NCBI GenBank assembly: GCA_001566295.1
Contig: KQ964245.1
Span: 2,051,524 to 2,115,523, forward strand
Reading direction: 5' to 3'
Length of the DNA stretch: 64,000 bases
Origin: Microdochium bolleyi
Lineage: Eukaryota > Ascomycota > Sordariomycetes > Xylariales > Microdochiaceae
Shown: one piece after another, positions 12,063 through 25,214 of the stretch
Position numbering within the stretch: the stretch's first letter is position 1
Layout of the letters: each line of letters starts with the position of its first letter
Position numbers and translations under genes: made by a program
Notes under the pieces: generated by a model
Databases searched by the model: none
What the model saw: the letters and a program-made list of their open reading frames with translations, nothing else
Told to the model about the DNA's origin: nothing

Positions 12063-15000
12063 CTATTTCATGAAGAACCCCATCGGACCGGCGCTGCTGT
12101 TGTTTGACTTCAAACTTGATGGCCGGCCATCGTCGCCCGAGGATCGTATCGAGGTATTCGAGCCCACGGCTGGAACCTGTTCGCGGCTTGAATCGATGTC
12201 TTGGGCATTCGAAATGCTAGTTGGCCGCCGGTTCTTCCTGAGCACCCCCTTTGGTCTCTCGGGCCTCTCTGGCGCAATGACGTTCACTTCGCTGTTGTTG
12301 CGACTCTTTGTCAGCTTCCTAGGCTGCCTTCTAGACGTGTGACCAGACGAAATGATCGAGGCATCCGAGGTGATCTCAGTGAAAGAGCCTCGGTCGGATA
12401 GACGGGTGTCACTGGATGCCCGGCTTGGTGCTGAGTACGGCTCAGGGCTTCTGAACGCGTCGGGTCGTTCGGTCACTGGAGCGACTAGGGGCGGTGACGC
12501 ATTCGAGTCCAAGTCTCGTTCGCTGATAACCGGTGGGCTTGGGGCTGGCGTCTCGGCTTTCCTCGACGCTGGTGGAAGAGCAGTGGTGCCATTCGCGATC
12601 TGTGATTGTTCTGCGGCGAGATTGCGCTCCTGCGCGCCAACCGTATAGGCGTCGAGCTTGCGCTTCAGTAGATCGGCCTTGACAGGCTTAGCCAAGTAGT
12701 CGTTCATGCCAGCCGCCAGGCACTTCTCGCGATCGCCTTGGATAGCCGAGGCTGTCATTGCAATGACGAGCACCTTTCTAACATCTTCCAGCTCGTCCTT
12801 GCGTAAGAGTTTTGTTGCCTCATAGCCGTCCAGGACGGGCATCTGAACATCCATTAGGACGACCTGGTATGGCTGGCCCTCTCTAGCTTTGCGGCGAAGC
12901 CCTTCCACTGCCTTCAGACCATTCTCGTAGGCATCGACATTAGTATAGCCAAGCTTGCGCACATACTGTATAGCGATGCGTTGATTGATAAGATTGTCCT
13001 CTGCGATACAGATGCGAATTTGCTCCCGTGGTATTGAGATAAGGTTGGTGAAAGGATTGAGAACCGAGAGTCGCCGAGCTGGTGGTGACGCATCATTCCT
13101 GTCCATTGTCGGCAGCGAGCTTGTGGTCTGCTGTACATCTCCAGCTGATGCCTCTGCATTGGCTTTGTCAAAGGTTATGGTGAACCAGGCAGTTGTGCCG
13201 ATATTCGCCTCGCTGTCGAGCTGGATCTTGCCCTTCATCATGGTCTCGATCAGTGACTTGCAAATACTCAGACCCAGGCCGCTTCCACCGTATTTTCGCG
13301 CAGTGCTGGGATCCGCCTGACTGAAGGGCTTGAACAATTTGGCTAGCTGTTGCGGCGGAATGCCGATACCGGTGTCTCTGACCCAGAAAGTTAGAGTGAC
13401 CTGCTCCGACGTCTCGGAGTCGATCCGGGCGCCAATGGTGATTGACCCATCTTCTGTGAACTTGAGACTATTGCCAATAAGATTGCCCAAGACTTGGTGG
13501 AGACGGATGGGATCGCCATATATCAGCATGCGAGGCAGGTTGATATCCTTGATGATCTGCACATTCGTCTTTGACGTCTTCTCGCGATTGCGGTAGGACG
13601 CTGCCCGAACAACTTCCCGAATCATCTCCTCTGGGTTGAACGCGATGATGTACAGCTTCATCTTGTCAGCTTCCATCTTGGAGAAGTCAAGGATGTCGTT
13701 GATGACCGTAAGCAATAGGTCGGCTGATACACGAATCGAGTCGGCCATTTCCATCTGCTCTTTGTTGAGGTTGCCATCCCGCAAAAGCTCCGAGTTGCCA
13801 ATGACGCCGTTGAGTGGCGTTCGTAGTTCGTGCGACACATTTGCCAAGAAAATACCCTTGGCTTTGGCAGCTTCCTCAGCGATCTTGACGTTGCGCTTCG
13901 CTTCGGCCTCGGCATTCTTTGCTTTGGTCTCAGCCTCGCGGGCCTGCACGACCATTTTGCGCTGGACCTCGATCATCGAATTGTTCTCTGCGGAGACTTT
14001 CTCAACAGCCTTCATTGCCAGAGCATTGGAGTAGCTGATACCAATCTGGTTGACCAGCAATTGTAGTACGGTCACATTTCGGTCGGTGAATGACCCTGGC
14101 TGGCCTTCGAGGTACAAAACACCAAGGAGAGGCTTCGAGCCATGGCAGATGGGGATCGCAATGACCGCCTTGCTCAATGGATTGCGCTGCAGCCACGTGT
14201 CACTGACATTTCCGAATCGCTCGTCATTGAGGAGATCGGGTATGAACAGCGGCTCACGGAAGCGCGTACAGTACAGAACGACGTTTTCGGCGACGTGAGA
14301 AGCCCCAGACAGCGACAGTCGTGGGTGATGAGCAGTGGCACCACGTTCAGGGTCACCACTGGCAGCGATGCACCACTCCCCGCTGACGTCGGCTTCATCC
14401 TGAATGACGATCGAGGCCTGGGTTGCCGAGCTGCCACAGTTCTCGAGGATGACTTGGCACATCGTCTTGAGCAGCTCATCAACCTGCAAGACGGACGAGA
14501 TGATTTGAGAGGATAGTAGGATAGAGTGCAGATCGATCATGTCAAGTGCTGGAAGCCCGACTCCGGCATCCGGCTGCATAGAGCCTCGCCAGGCGGCCAT
14601 CCGATTGGCAGTGGTCTCGGTAAAGGTTGACTGCAAAGCATCTGGCAACTCCTCAGATCCTGGAGTGTAGGCGGCGGCGCCGCCAGTGTCTCCAGCAATC
14701 TCAGTCTGCACAGCTACTTCAGCGGTTCTGAAGTTTCGAGTTGGGCCCTTCAGGAGGAGCACATGCTCTTCTTCGATCCGGGCGGTAATCCCTGTGGCGC
14801 CAAGCTGCCTCCACAAGCCAACGCTTTCCCGGAGCACAGCGGCAGCCGAGCGGCGCGCGGAGCGTCGGATGAAGAAGCCCGCCATGAGATAGCTGCCGAG
14901 GGCTTCTTCAAAGATGAAGCAGTGCTCAGAAGCATGATCAAGTGCTGTTTCGTATTGTTCGATGGCGAAGCCATGATCGCCGCGAAGCTCCGCGACTTGA

Positions 15001-18000
15001 GCATCAAGCCATTTCGACCATGCAAGGTAGTTGACGTCCGAGATATCTTGCCAATCCTTGATCTTTTTGTTGCAGCCGTCGATCTGCTCGATGGTTTCCT
15101 TGATCTCACTGCTGAGATCGACACCACTGTTGCGAGGGTGGTTAATCTTGCGGAGCATCAGTCCAGCTAGGGACAGTCCGTAATAGAGCAAGACTACCCG
15201 CGTGTTGCGCGCAGACCAAATGAGGCCAAGTCGGTCCAAGCACCGCCGTCCCAGCTCGCAGGCTTGCTCGTAGTGCTCATAGAGGAACAGGGGGATGATT
15301 TCCATAGTTTCGTAAAAGAGAACCGAGCGACCACCATTGCGAGTGGTTGTGTTCAGCCATCTCTTGTAATTGCTTGTTGAGTGGTGCTCGTCGGACATTA
15401 CTTCCTTCGCGGATGCCACGTTCGTCTTGCCTTGAAGTGCACGGCAAAGCTGTCGCACAGAAACCAAGAAAGTCCCTCCTCTGGTGTCAAGATGCCATCC
15501 AGGAATCTCCTCGCAGCAATACTGGCAAATCGATTCGAGATCGCTCACGTTCTCACTGGCAAAGAAGCGAGTCTGGGCAGAAAGCCCAAATGCTAGGATA
15601 GTTGAAATACGGTCGCCAGCAGCAGCCGCATAGTCTACGATGTGATCCAAGTGTGTGACTGCGTCGCCCAGTGGGACATCAATGTGGCTGACAAAGTTAG
15701 AGTAGATCATGTAGCCGCGTGCCTGGGAGAAAGGATCGCGATACTTGTCCAGAAACTCGACACAGATCGAGCCCAGCTCGGCTGCGTACTCCATCATGTT
15801 GAAACGGGCCAGTGCTATCATGGAGATATGGAGGAAGGCCATTCCAGACTGTGGGAAGGGTCCCTCTTCCAGATGCACCTTGATAAGAGTGAGCGAGAGG
15901 TTATAGAAGTCGAGGCAGTCACTCCAAAAGGCAGCGCTGCAGGCATCAGAAAGGATCGAGCCAACGATCAAGCGTCGGGCGTCAGGGGTCCCGAGCGGAC
16001 CTGGAATGCTCGACTTGTCCAGAGACTTGATTTTTGCAGCAAGCTTCATGAACTCTTCGTCGCATTTCTCGTAGGTCGGTTGTGGGTCGAGTGGCACTGC
16101 GAGGTGCAACAAGGACTCTTTCAGAGTCGCGCGCGCTGATTCGGAATCACCACTCTGTGCTTGAATGCGCGACAGAAGCAGCCAGGCTGGAGCCTTGTCG
16201 CCGGCAGACTGTGCGTTGTCGAAGATTTTCTGGAGCAGTCCGGACGCATGCGTGCTGTTGCCCATGTAGATATAGCACTCTGCTGTGCGTAAGAAGAGTT
16301 GTAGAGTCTCGTCATAGCTGACGTCGTCTTCCGTCATAGACCAGGGATTGGCCTGCAGCAGGTCGAGGGCGCGTGAGTAGTACTTGATGGCTGTCGGCCT
16401 GGCACCATTCTCGGCTGCCTCAGCTGCACACTCCATGAGGTGCTTCCGGAATGGCTGTCGGTGTGAGAGCCGGCTCTTTATGATGTCCGAGGCCTCACAG
16501 ATATGCGAAGCGATGCTGTCCGGTGTAGGGGAGAACAAGTCCGAGTGCTTCATGAGAGTCTGTGCGATGACAAAATGCATCTTGGCCGTGTCCGACTCTT
16601 CCAATGTTGAGGCGGCTTGGATATAGCGGTCGTGCACAAAGCGGAACCAGTCATCTGTCTCGCTCTGTACAATGATGCAGGCATTTAGGGCAGCCTGCAG
16701 ACCAGCCACGGCCTCTTGTTTCGAAAACCCATAGTGGGACGATGCGGCTTCAGCCTGAAGACGACACCCGGCCTGATCAGAGAACTCGCCCGTGAGCAGC
16801 TGGGAAATCAGGGCAAAAGAGAATGAATTGCCTAGCAACGAAGCCCACGCCAGGATAGACCGTGAAGCTAGAGGCAACTCGCTCAGGCGTCGTGTGATGA
16901 AGGCATTGTCAAGCACATCATAGTCGTGCTCGCCCTGGAACTGCTCGAATAACCGGTCGAGGTCAAAAAGCCACCGACTCTCTCGGTGATCGTACCAGAT
17001 GCACTTCTGCCGGTGGCAGGCATTCAGCATTTCCCTCATGTAGAAAGGATTGCCAGCAGTCTTGGACTCGATTACCAAGGCCAGTGACGCAACATCCTCT
17101 GCGGGTCGGCACAATGTGGTTGCAACGTATTGTATGATCTCATCCTCGGAGAGCGGTGAAAGATTGATTGCTGTGACGCGTGGTCCAATCGCTTTGGGGT
17201 GATCTGTGCGAAGTCAGTGGTAGCTCGGTGGCAGAACTAAAAGCGAATAAGAGTTTTACCTTCGGGCTCAGATGGGGTAATGACCCTCTCCAATTTCTCC
17301 GCGTCAAGTTCGTCTGGGCGATACGTGAGTATCAGGAGGATTTTGAGTCTCGCAGCTATGAGTTGCGTGATCAGATCCAAGGATTCATCATCTGCGTAGT
17401 GCAGGTCATCCAAGCACAGAGCAATGAAGTGATAGTTCGAGAAGATGCGAAGAATGTCGAGGAAAGTGTTCATAAGTCGAATAGTCTTCGTCGAAGCGTT
17501 AGATCTTAGGAAGTCCTGTGATGATTGTGACGTTACGCGGGGGCTTTTTGAGAAGCCTGGGCCTGGCGGGGACTTGCCGGGCGATGATCCTCGGCGTTTC
17601 ATGGGGCTTCGTTTCAGTCGTCCATCCAGTGTGCTGTGAGCAGAAGAGACCGACCGAGCGACCTTCGTATCTGTAGTGCCCAGGAGGAATTCGGGCAAGC
17701 CTAGTGTTTTATGCAGGTTCGACCAGATGGGGCGGACGTAATCCTTGAGCGCGAGGTGCAACGGTGTTTCCGTGTTCCGTTCGCCCCAAACCTGCTTGAA
17801 AAGAGACGATATGAGCTTGAGTAGAGGTCCGAAGGCAACTCGGCGAGCAGTATCGAATTTTGCTGTGGCACAATAGCCGCGCCTCCGTACGTCGGCAAGA
17901 ACTTGCTGGACCAAGAAGCTCTTTCCCAGCCCGCCAGCACCGGCGATCGTGACGACCTCACACTGGCCGCGCCTGCGAAACTTTGACCCCAGTTGTCTGG

Positions 18001-19804
18001 AAAGGATATTGGAGATGTCAGAGACGCTTTGTCGAGATCCTCCACGGTCGCTCATGCCATCGACATGACTCCTCGAGTCGAAATTGAGACTATGATGCTT
18101 GTCCCAGTGCCGCCGAGTGACCATTGATGCCGAATGCGCGAGTGAGACAGTGTCGCTTGCAATAGTTTGTGCATCATAATTGACCGTATGTTGCAGTAGG
18201 GGGCGCGAGTATCTCGGATCAGAGGAGATGGTCTGCGTGAAAGATCCGCTCCTCCGGTTCCCGCCGTCAACGGAACTTGCGCCTTCGCTAGACACATCAG
18301 CGCCGTCCAACATCTCGTTAGACAAGGCAGAGCCATCCGAAGCACGATTCGCAACATTGAAACTCCCAAACCCAGTATGGGTCTTAGCCACACGATCGAT
18401 GACCTTGACAAGCTCTGCCCTCTCCTTGGCACGTCCTACCATGACGGTCGGCAGCATGAAGAAGGAGGAGACGTCTCTAGACCCAATCCTCCACTCTTTC
18501 AGAGCCAAAAAGTCACCCTCGCCGAGAAACTTCTGCACCATTTGCAAATCATATCTGAGGCCACTAACGGAGTGGTAGCGCTCTGCGATGTTCTTTGCCG
18601 TGCACTTCTGCAATATGCGGGCAAGGACTTCGTGCACATCTGTTCGTATGCTGGACACCAGAGGAATTCGGCGAGACAACACGCATTGCACGATGTCCAG
18701 TGGCGAGGCTCCTGTGAAGACAGGCTGCTGCGCGAGAAGTGTCCAGAACACCACTCCCAGTGAGTATATGTCTGTCCGCGTATCGGGTTCTGCGGGCATC
18801 CGACCGGTCTGTTCCGGGCTGATGTAGACGAGCTTATTCTTCGCCCCGAGCTCCTTGGACAAAGCGGACCATCCATTGCTAGTAAGCCCTTGTTCGAAGG
18901 ATCTGACACCAGAGCCAAACGATATGAGTTTGACACTATTGGACTCGATATTGAAGTGGAAAGCGTCCGGCCTGATCTCTCCGTGCACCATTCCAGCATG
19001 GTGCAGTATCTCCAAGCATTGTGTCGAGCCGATAGCAAACTCGAGGAAGTCTGATATGGTGATCGGGCTCTGGAGCTCAACCTGGGCGGAACGGGTGACC
19101 TCGAGCCGATCCTCGATCTTCTCTGCGAAAAAGAATGCTGGCCCCAGATCGACCTTCTGGCAGAGATAATTCGGCCCCGGATTCTCGTATATTGACACTA
19201 TGATGGCAGCTCGATCCCCAGGCAGAGGCGTCAGGCGGATGAGGTCGATGGGTTTCACGATATGGCGGCCCTCCGGGTCCGCAGTCGCGTTCAGGTTCTT
19301 AGCAATCTGAAAAGTGCGTTCCTCACGCAGGCTGTAGTACGAGATGCGGGCGACGATGTGTTGTTCCTCGATGTTGTTGAGATCGTTTGCGGCTGTTGAG
19401 AAGATTGGAGGGGAAGCTGCGGGCCGGTCGCCAAGATTGTCACTTCCCAGAGTAGACGTCGTCGGGATATCGCCAGCGGAACGGCCGCTGGAAGTGGTCG
19501 AGAGCTTGCCAGGGACCGGCGGGCTGGCAACCTGCGGCGGGCTCGCTGCGGAGCTCGAGTACGGCGAGACGAAACGAGAACCGAAGACATGCCTGACCAG
19601 GAGAGAAGCAAGGTTAGAGAAGCTTCAACGACAAGTAGCCGAGGGAAACGCGAAGGGAATGGCGAGCAGGTACCAATTGTCATAGCTAGAATGGAACGGG
19701 CGCTGGCTTTCGTTCCAGGAATAGCCGGCGAGCTGGCGGAGGCGCTCAAAGATGCGCGGCGGCGGATCAGGGCCCTCGTCCAAGAGGATCGTAGAGCCGT
19801 CCAT
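12063..19804 (-). CDS. Group X-type hybrid histidine kinase
   Basis: Three exons on the minus strand: 19804-19674, 19592-17260, 17203-12063 (introns of 81 and 56 bases, GT-AG; CTAAC precedes the first acceptor). The product is about 2,534 aa. Domain order: Ser/Thr kinase-like domain (~100-400), P-loop ATPase with Walker A GAGGLGKS (~594-601), a long helical region, GAF (~1700-1890), HisKA with phospho-acceptor His in SHELRTPL (~H1946), HATPase_c with NSLKF, DTGIGIP and GGSGLGLS motifs (~2050-2165), and a receiver domain (~2218-2340) with phospho-acceptor Asp in VLMDVQMPVLDG (~D2273). The last ~190 residues are low-complexity. This matches group X fungal kinases (S. pombe Mak2/Mak3, Candida Chk1), cytosolic sensors feeding the Ypd1 phosphorelay in stress and cell-wall signalling. 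The kinase-like domain is degenerate: HGE replaces HRD and SFG replaces DFG. The ATG at 19804 is the first in-frame start, but upstream sequence may be coding in another frame (see findings). Confidence 0.9.
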
Positions 19805-21388
19805 GGCGACAGGTTGTGAGGTGCTCAGAACCGGCGCTGGTCCGGGTCACAAGCTCGACGATGGTTGGAGTGTCGTCGTCTCCGTCATCGCTGTCGGTGT
19901 GGGATCGTCTGCGGGGAGGTGACGGACGCAGCTTGCCGGCGGAGGGGCCGGAGATCGAGAAGCTGTCGTCGTTTCGCACGCTGCCAGCGGGGAAGCGAGC
20001 CTTCGTGAGGAAGGAGTGCCGGGCGAGGAACAACCTGGAAGAAAGGGTCTCTCGTCAGACCAGCCAGCTACGGACTAGCAAGGGTAGCGGCGCAAAACGT
20101 CGTGGATCCCCACGCGGAAATAAAATGGCCAGTTGGTGCTGTGAACCACCACCTTCTGTGCCCAGATTTTTGGTCGCGAGGGCGGCTAAGACAGAATGGA
20201 GGAACTTTGACGTGTGCACGGAGTGCGGATTGCCAGAGGCTGGGAGGGGAGGGGTGGCTAACATCGTGCACCAGGGCGCTCACTGCGTCAGATCCGATGC
20301 TGGTGACGATGGCTGTCATTCACCGTCCCCGTTTGGCCCCAAGCCCCCGCACCGTCTGCTCCGCCTTACCTGAATAGTGCCAGAACCTGGTCAGAGCTGT
20401 CGTGCGGAAGACTTTTACGCTCGCACACCCAGGATGCAGGAGGAAGCAAGTGATGATCGTATCTCTGTCACTACGCGAATTCCCTAAGTACCCTACCTTG
20501 GAGAGTAGGTATGCAGGCATCGTGGTGCGCCTTCTCGACTAGCACGAGCTGACTTAGCTGGTGAGATCATCAGTGCCTCTTATCTCTACATGCACAAGTC
20601 CAGGACGTCCACATTTGATGGTGCAGAGCGCATTGTTTCCCACGCGCCGGAGCTTAAGTCTGAGACAGAGTCTCACATTTCCGCGCCAGTCCAGAGTAAT
20701 TATTTTCACCTGGAAGAATATGCACGTCGCGATCGTCAATATCAGTTGCCACGGTGCATTCTGCCCCTTCAATGTTGGCCAAGGGCCATGATGTTGCACA
20801 ACATGCATCGCTGTGCTCGCCAGTAATTAAACCACAGTGGTGTTTCCGGCAGCAGACAATGCTTCAACCGTGAGGTAAGAGTCAGCTGTGGTTCGGCCAA
20901 CTGTGACCAGAAACGCGTACCCGAGCTTCAAGATAACCTGGTCGGTGGACCACCACATCTGGGCGTATGGTCGCACCCGGACATTGGCTGCAGTAGCCTC
21001 ACGTCACTTTGCATATGCTGTTTCACATTGGACGCGAAATTGATGGAATACGTGCATGGAGAAAGCCAATCGCCTTGAGAGATCTATCGGTATCTCTATT
21101 GATCCGGAGAAGCGCTGCTCGGCCTCTATGAGCTGAACTCTAGACGCCATAACCAACCAGAAATTGCAAAATAATCCAACCCCAAAGCGTTCATTTCAAT
21201 CCCTCGCGTTCAAATGTCATCAAACCAGATTCCAGGAGACGGCACGCATCTCCCGCAAGTCTATCCTCTGTCTATCGCCTGTGTCTCTGACAGCGCAGAC
21301 CCCGTTTGGGCAGCCTCCGAGACCGGGAGACCACCTTTTCCAGCAACACAACATTGGTATTTACAGAAAGTATCCAGCAGGGAGCCGC
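19805..21388. other. 5' flank of the histidine kinase and 3' flank of glfA
   Basis: An open frame at 20033-19767 runs into the kinase start in another frame and reads like protein (acidic stretch DSDDGDDDTPTIVELV), so part of this region may be a 5' exon or a frameshifted N-terminus. On the minus strand a well-formed donor (CAG|GTAAGG at 20370/20369) and acceptor (TTTCTTCCAG ending at 20035) could bound a 335-base leader intron. Nothing else is recognised. Confidence 0.4.
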
Positions 21389-23235
21389 TTACTTCGAGCG
21401 GGTAGGCAGCTTGGCGGCAACAGGGCCCTGGTCCAGGCGGCGCTCGGTGTTCTTGCGGCCGTTGACGAAGTCAGGGTAGTTGAGGGTCAGCTCAACAGCA
21501 CCGTTCACAATGCTGTCAGCAGCCTCGACACCCAGCATGAACGAGTGGTCCTGGTTGCCGACCTCGTACCTCCAGCTGCCGAAACGGCCACGGGAGTAGA
21601 TGCCCATGTCCAGAAGCTTGGGAAGGAGCTGGGTGAGGACACCCTCACGCTCCAGAGACGGGGTGGGGTAACCCTGGTCGAACTTGCGGTGGTAAGTTGA
21701 CACGATCTCGTCCTCAGGCTTGATCATCTCGGTGTTGATGAGACCCTGGATGCAGTCACGGAGCAGGTTCTCCTCGTCAACAGGCTTCATGGTAGACTGG
21801 GAAACCTCCAACATGATGGACCAGTAAGGGCCCTCCTTGGCCTCAGAGCTGGAAGGCTTGCTGCCGTCGGCGATCTGGAGAGTGGGCAGCTTGACACTGG
21901 CCTCGGGCTGGTTGTGGGGGGAGTAGTTGGAGAAGATGGTGGCGCGGTAGAAAGGGCAGTTGTCCTCGGGGAAGTACAGCCAGCACTTGTCACCGATGCG
22001 CTCGGGGCGCTCGCCACGGATACCGACACCGATGACGTGGGTGGACGAGTAGTACAGGCCCTTGGAGAGCTGGACGAGCTCGTCGTTGCCGAGGGTGGCG
22101 GACAGCTTGTCAACAGGCATGGTGGAGATGAGGTTCTCGTACTTGACGGTGGTGCCGTCCGCAAGGGTGGCAATCTTCTTCTCGCCGTCAATCTTGTTGA
22201 CAGTGCCCTGCTTGCCGAGGCGCACCTTCTCCTTGGGGAGGGTGTTGGCGACAGCAATCCAGATACCACCAGTGCCGTCACGGGCAGGGAAGCGGAAGGT
22301 GTTGTTGGGACCCCAGTTACCAGCAACCTTGTTCAGGATGACGTTGCGGACGTTGGCCTTGACATCAGGGGCAGCGACGCGCTCGCCGAGCCAAGCGGCT
22401 TGCATCTGTATTCAGAGTCAAGGTCAGTGTCTTGTGACTTCGCCACAGGGTCTCGGGCGCGGATGAAAGAGCGCTTACCTTGGTGGTGGGAACAGCCCAG
22501 ACTTTGTAGTTGTAGGGTCTCATGAAGATGTTGGCAATGCCCTCGCCAGTCATGCGCATGATCCACTCGTCGAAGTTGCTGGGCTTGGTGTTGGCGACAC
22601 GGGCCTCGAGAGCCGCGTCGATCAGGCCATCAATGCACTTGACCTGATCCTCCTTGGGGAGCATGGAGATGTTGTTCTGGAAAGGGTAGGGGACCCAGAG
22701 GCCCTTGTAGCGGACGTAGGAGATGCGCTGGTGGTCATACCAGTCCTCGGGCTTGGGGAGGGCCTCCTCGATGCAGTCGTCGAAGTACTTGTAGTGGGAG
22801 AAGATGACATGGCCACCGACATCGTAGAGCTGTATTGCAAAGACGAAGAGTCAGTATAATAGCGGATGATCGGGAGTGCGTATCGCGAAAGGGGGTAACA
22901 TACGAAACCCTCGGGGGTAACATCAGTGGAGGCAAGACCACCAGCCTTGTCGCTGGAGTCGAGGATCAACCATGAAGGGCCGTCCTAGAATCCATTGTCA
23001 GTATCCGGAAACTCCAAGATCTTCTTCAAGACTGGCGGTGTAGCTTACGATCTGGTTGAGACGCTTGGCGGCACCGAGACCAGTCGGGCCCGCGCCAATG
23101 ATGAGGACATCAACGTTACTAAGACGTTCTAGTTAGCATTGCTTGCTTGTAAGAGAGCAAGACACTGTCTCAGAATCGGCTGCAGCCGAATGCCATAGTT
23201 GGAGAGGCGTAGGGGTAGACGTACACGTCGGCCAT
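21389..23235 (-). CDS. glfA: UDP-galactopyranose mutase
   Basis: Flavoenzyme interconverting UDP-galactopyranose and UDP-galactofuranose, the source of galactofuranose in fungal galactomannan and glycoproteins; in fungi it acts in the cytosol. Five exons: 23235-23225 (only 11 bases), 23118-23049, 22984-22904, 22829-22479, 22405-21389, giving 509 aa, close to the Aspergillus fumigatus enzyme. The N-terminus carries the FAD-binding Rossmann motif (VDVLIIGAGPTGLGAAKRL, ~6-24), then the GGH motif of the active site, and a C-terminal substrate/FAD region with RGRFGSWRYEVGNQDHS. All introns are GT-AG and 64-106 bases. The start is set by the 11-base exon encoding MAD plus a split Val, which joins in frame to NVDVLIIG. 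A transporter gene that may serve the same pathway is transcribed divergently 3.2 kb away. Confidence 0.96.
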
Positions 23236-24675
23236 CTTGACAGCTGTGTATGTGAAGATGGATGAGGGGATTCAGATGCAAGACTCTCGGGAGAGGTATC
23301 GAGCACAAGATGGAGAGACTGGGAGAGAGGATATGGCTCTTTCCGAAGTCGGTGAAGAGGCAGAGGAAGGAGGCTCAACGAGAAGAAGAGGAGGGAGAGA
23401 GTGAAGGCGTCCCGACGACAAGATAGGAGAGGCAATGTTTTTGAAGGTACGCAGTACACAGATACCCGGCCGGGTTGTAGTGGGGTGAAATTTCACAACA
23501 GGGGTCAGGAGTTAGGGGGCCCTCGGATGGAGGGTGGGACCTGCCTGGACTCGGACCCTTGTCGGTACTTGCTGCAGGCTCCGTGTTGCCGCCTTCTGCA
23601 GTGCTTCCGCAGCCAGCCCGCGTGTACCTGCCGGTCCTCCGACACTGGTGCTCGCCCAGCGCGGCTTCCCCTCCATGGTTCGTCCCCCTCCACGGTCAAG
23701 GTCCCCCACCGCCCACGACCAACTGCTCGCTGCCCATCCATCCCACGACAAGCTGCAAGTGCGCCACCCCAATCTGGATGCACCCAGAGGCTATCTTAAA
23801 TTAACCCGCCGCTCATCTTGTTGCCCAGGCGAGGAAGTGCGGGTTCTTCGCTGTCTGCTTGTCTCTCTCGCAATCGATGCCGCAGATCCGTCGTCTCCTT
23901 TTCGGAGCCTCATTGCCAGAGACAATTCCACGGGCGTGACGACCGTCGAAATACCAGGCGTTCTCTGTGCCCGACCGCCAGTTCGTCTTGTTCCGACTAA
24001 ACTACCTCATACGGGCCCAGAGGCGCAGTTACTAACTTGAGGAAGTGTCAGTCTCTGCAGGCCAGGCAGCGTTGGGTCCGGCCGGCAGCACGCCACGACC
24101 GGGTCCAGCGCAAGCGAGTCAAAGGCTCTAGTTACCCGTTGCCCTCCCTGTAGGCTAGCCCAACACGTGTCCCAATAAGACAAAGTCGGCAGAGCCCCTA
24201 TAGTCAAGGGGGCGGTTACCACGGAGCAACCAGTCTGGCCAGCCGTGGACAGCACGGTCAGGAAGCTGCTTGGACCCTCACGGATCATGACAATACTCGA
24301 CTATCAAGCTAACAGCATTGCGACGCTCATGACGACGAAAGGAACGGAGCTGGAGCTGAAAAGCGGTCCTCGTTGATTCTGCCCGTCTGCATGGATTTTC
24401 CGTCCTGGATGTTGACGAATGCCCAGGTGCCCCTCAAGCAGCCGTCTTGACCCTGTCTGCTCCACTTGACCCCTCGACGCAATGGCCACCGCCTATCTTC
24501 GGTGCATGGTGCCATTCAGTTGCTGCAATGAAGCAGGTTATCACTGTAGTGTCCGAGGCGCGGAGCTGTACATGGTGAGGAAGGGCGGTATGCAGAGTGA
24601 TCGTCAGTACGCGTGTCACCAAGCAGATCCCTCGAGCGAGCCCACCACCGACCACCTTCTAATCTCCTGAAATGA

Positions 24676-24698
24676 GATCCAGCAGAGCCTGCTGGATC
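24676..24698. repeat. Inverted repeat, 10-base arms
   Basis: GATCCAGCAG, spacer AGC, then CTGCTGGATC: perfect 10-base arms with a 3-base loop. Confidence 0.85.
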
Positions 24699-24920
24699 AA
24701 TCCCTCGCCCTAGTGACACCGAAAAGGGTTCGACTATTCTTTGATAGCTGAGGGTGTTAACTGAGTTGAGACGCTGCTTTGCGCTGTGCCCGCCCTACTC
24801 CCAGTTGATGGAAGACCAGCACGAGTTGAGCATGATTGCAACCCTACGCCTCACCACGACTCCCACAGCACATGCAGTGGTCACCGCCAGACAGTTCGTG
24901 CCACGTGCAGTCGAGTGAGA

Positions 24921-24949
24921 CAAGAAGGTGCAGGATCTGCACCTTCTTG
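24921..24949. repeat. Inverted repeat, 13-base arms
   Basis: CAAGAAGGTGCAG, spacer GAT, then CTGCACCTTCTTG: perfect 13-base arms with a 3-base loop. Chance occurrence in 64 kb is of the order of one in a thousand for a given loop size. Confidence 0.9.
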
Positions 24950-25214
24950 CAGGTTCTTCATGCAGAGGGGCTTGAATCAGCACCCTATTCTTCATCACAT
25001 TGCCGTGGAGGGGATAGGCGGAGAGGAGGCTGAAGCACCTTCACTTGTGGTGCCCAGACAATGCCAAATCCAGAGCCCGAGAGGCGATCTTCGGCAATCA
25101 ACCGACAGTTCCGCAGAAGCGTCCCAAACACCACTCTGCCATTGTCTCGAGAAAACAAGTGCCCAGGTGTCAAGCGAGTGAGAGAAAGATGGTGTGCGTT
25201 TCATGATTAGTGGG

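Noticed and set aside
19291..19749. 152-codon minus-strand frame overlapping the histidine kinase
   Set aside because: It starts in the wrong phase of exon 1, crosses the first intron and becomes a shadow of exon 2; the spliced model explains the coding signal.
24786..25181. 131-codon plus-strand frame between glfA and the transporter
   Set aside because: It spans the 13-base-arm hairpin and has no family resemblance; the hairpin structure is the better signal.
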